From: Mucilaginibacter arboris | GTDB lineage: Bacteria; Bacteroidota; Bacteroidia; Sphingobacteriales; Sphingobacteriaceae | NCBI RefSeq assembly: GCF_009754915.1 | Contig: NZ_WPIK01000003.1 | Span: 270,739 to 334,738 of the forward strand | Length of the DNA stretch: 64,000 nucleotides | Direction: 5' to 3' | In this document: positions 62,532-64,000 of the stretch, one piece after another | How the letters are laid out: each line of letters opens with the position of its first letter | Numbering within the stretch: the first letter of the stretch is position 1 | Notes under the pieces: generated by a model | Seen by the model: the letters and a program-made list of their open reading frames with translations, nothing else | Database searches by the model: none | Told to the model about the DNA's origin: nothing | Program-made: the position numbers and the translations under genes

Positions 62532-63446
62532 ATGGAATTTGGAAAAGTAGAACCACACGAAGTAGCAGCCATTGATTTTACATTACCTGCCGATCCTGGT
62601 TTTACAACAGATACTTTAAAAAGCAATCGGTCCGGGCAAAAATTAAAAATACATGTAGGCTGCGTTACCTGGGGGGCTAAAGACTGGGTAGGCGAAGTTT
62701 ATCCTCCGGGAGTAAAAGAAAGCATGTTTTGGGAGGCGTATGCCAAACAGTTTAACTGTATGGAACTGAACGCAACCTTTTACCAGGTCTATCACACAGA
62801 AACGCTAACAAAATGGAAAGAAAGGGTGGCAGTAAACCCAGATTTTTTGTTTTGTCCGAAGTTTTCCAGGCAAATTAGCCATGCTGCCTCTCTAAAAACC
62901 GTTTATGAATTAACGACTACTTTTTACGAAGGTATTTTAGCTTTTGGTGAGAAATTAGGGCCTTTGTTTTTGCAGTTAAGCGATTATTTCGGCCCTGAAC
63001 GTTTTGCAGAATTAGAAACTTATTTAAAGCAATTGCCAAAGGATATACCTGTATTTGTAGAGTTGAGGCATGAGCGCTGGTTTTCGGATAAGCCATTGCA
63101 GGAAAAGGTTTTTTCCATGTTAAAAAATTTAAATATAGGCGCCGTTATTACTGATGCAGCCGGAAGGAGGGATGCTGTACACATGCACTTGCCTACGCCC
63201 GCTGCTTTTATTCGTTTTGTTGGAAACCAATTGCACCCAACAGATTACCAGCGGGCCGACGACTGGGTGAAACGGATCAAAACCTGGCAAGAACAGGGAT
63301 TGGAATCTTTATTTCTGTTTGTGCATCAGCATTATAATGTTACAGAACCTAAACTTGCCGATTATTTTATTAGTAAATTGAACCAGGAATTAGGCTTAGC
63401 TTTAAAAAGGCCACAATTTATTCAAAAGCCTTTGGCGCTGTTTTAA
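62532..63446 (+). CDS. DUF72 family protein (YecE-like)
   Basis: A 304-residue TIM-barrel-like protein. HVGCVTWGAKDWVGEVYPPGV, FNCMELNATFYQVYHTETLTKW and FVELRHERWFSDKPL are the DUF72 hallmarks. The family is widespread and its biochemical role is unsettled. A 40-residue N-terminal extension precedes the domain. It is probably unrelated to the pectin locus. Confidence 0.9.
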   Translation: MEFGKVEPHEVAAIDFTLPADPGFTTDTLKSNRSGQKLKIHVGCVTWGAKDWVGEVYPPGVKESMFWEAYAKQFNCMELNATFYQVYHTETLTKWKERVAVNPDFLFCPKFSRQISHAASLKTVYELTTTFYEGILAFGEKLGPLFLQLSDYFGPERFAELETYLKQLPKDIPVFVELRHERWFSDKPLQEKVFSMLKNLNIGAVITDAAGRRDAVHMHLPTPAAFIRFVGNQLHPTDYQRADDWVKRIKTWQEQGLESLFLFVHQHYNVTEPKLADYFISKLNQELGLALKRPQFIQKPLALF

Positions 63447-63922
63447 GTGGAAAAGAAAGTTTTAATCAAGAAAATAGGTGATAAAAGAAGCATCATCCGT
63501 TTGAGCAATAATGCTTATTGTGGGTAACTTCTAATATTTTTAACAGTTTAGTTAAGACTTCGCTCATTCTGCTAACAATAGCCTTAATTTTATCGGTTTT
63601 TGTGGTATTTTTGCTGTCAACAATGTTCCTTATGGTTCATGTCGATAAATATTACTGATTTTTTGACTTTAGTTAGGTGAAAATCTCCTAATTAATTTTT
63701 TACATACAATACAACAATATATTCATATACACACTATCCGTAGGTGTTTTGTTAATTTCGATAAACTTAGACCGTACAAACACCTGTAAACCCCTTAATA
63801 GCTAAGGATATAGAATTTTTTAGTTAATCAATTTTTGAAACAGATATTTTTATTTACCGTAAATGCTTTTAACATAAATCTATGTTAGATTTAGTATTTT
63901 TTTGCTTAAGCTAATATTATAC
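63447..63922. other. 476-nt intergenic region with element copy and inverted repeat
   Basis: Holds a dispersed element at 63471-63493 (25 nt after the DUF72 stop). An inverted repeat TAGGTGTTTTGT (63741-63752) with ACAAACACCTGTA (63777-63789) could be an operator or leader hairpin of the next gene. No ORF or tRNA is evident. Confidence 0.5.
63471..63493 (+). repeat. Full-length dispersed element downstream of DUF72
   Basis: AAAATAGGT then GATAAAAGAAGCAT, a sense-orientation copy 25 nt after a stop codon. Confidence 0.75.
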
Positions 63923-64000
63923 ATGAAAAAAATTTACTTAGAGTTTTCCCTGAAAATATTTTTAGTGCTGTTTTTATCCCTTTTAAGTTTAGCAGTACAG
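63923..64000 (+). CDS. Start of an exported protein, cut by the window edge
   Basis: Twenty-six codons, MKKIYLEFSLKIFLVLFLSL then LSLAVQ, a signal peptide running off the end. The type and position (long leader region after a GntR-regulated locus) would fit a SusC-like TonB receptor, but only the signal peptide is visible, so product is unknown. Confidence 0.55.
   Translation, partial: MKKIYLEFSLKIFLVLFLSLLSLAVQ

Noticed and set aside
592..63493. The dispersed element as a classic DNA uptake sequence or CRISPR-like array
   Set aside because: Uptake sequences are known from other phyla and lie largely in coding DNA; these are preferentially 3' of genes. Not excluded, but no support from the window alone.
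1..64000. tRNA and rRNA genes
   Set aside because: No cloverleaf or rRNA signature was noticed; a covariance search would be needed to exclude them fully.

Overview
The window looks like chromosome of a Sphingobacteriaceae-type Bacteroidota (Mucilaginibacter- or Pedobacter-like; genus inferred from gene content, not proven). Reasons: a TTTG-N19-TANNTTTG promoter, many lipoprotein signals, a giant PKD protein with a gliding-motility/type-9-secretion C-terminus, TonB receptor biology, and a large pectin-degradation locus.

Layout. 0.1-10.1 kb is housekeeping and mixed: group III truncated haemoglobin, a small holin-4-like membrane protein, an NtrC-type regulator, RNase P RNA (minus strand), a DUF4142 lipoprotein, a cytoplasmic-looking sedolisin, an MBOAT acyltransferase with an SGNH-like partner, a DUF218 protein and a family 2 glycosyltransferase. 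10.2-16.4 kb is a plus-strand cluster that reads as copper/haem handling and cytochrome oxidase assembly: Cys-rich small protein, TonB receptor, PepSY protein, heavy-metal-binding lipoprotein, helical lipoprotein, SCO1/SenC, cytochrome c. 16.5-25.0 kb is a minus-strand defence island: SNF2 helicase, type III-like methyltransferase and restriction helicase-nuclease, followed by a small module of an ADP-ribosyltransferase-like ORF (split by a frameshift), a 76-residue protein with a hydrophobic tail, and a SecB-like chaperone. This module resembles a toxin-antitoxin-chaperone (TAC) system with an unusual toxin. 25.3-33.4 kb is one 2726-residue repetitive surface protein. 33.8-62.5 kb is a plus-strand rhamnogalacturonan utilisation locus: GH28, GH39, two PL11, GH2, two CE12, GH2, GH105, GH115, GH31, GH2, rhamnose mutarotase, GH106 and a GntR regulator, with a HigBA toxin-antitoxin pair lodged in the middle. 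A DUF72 gene and the first codons of another exported protein close the window.

How the locus works together (inference from families): PL11 lyases cut the rhamnogalacturonan I backbone, CE12 esterases remove acetyl groups, GH105 removes the unsaturated uronic acid, GH28 and GH106 release galacturonate and rhamnose, GH2/GH31/GH39/GH115 trim side chains, the mutarotase feeds rhamnose catabolism, and the GntR protein probably senses a released sugar.

The most unusual signal is not a gene. A short element (TTTTAGGT[T/G] then G[A/C/G]TAAAAGAAGCAT, about 22-23 nt) recurs throughout the window. Nearly all intergenic copies lie within about 45 nt of a stop codon, in either orientation, sometimes as inverted pairs; other copies sit inside coding regions, including several signal peptides and at least one start codon. 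I do not recognise it as a described element.
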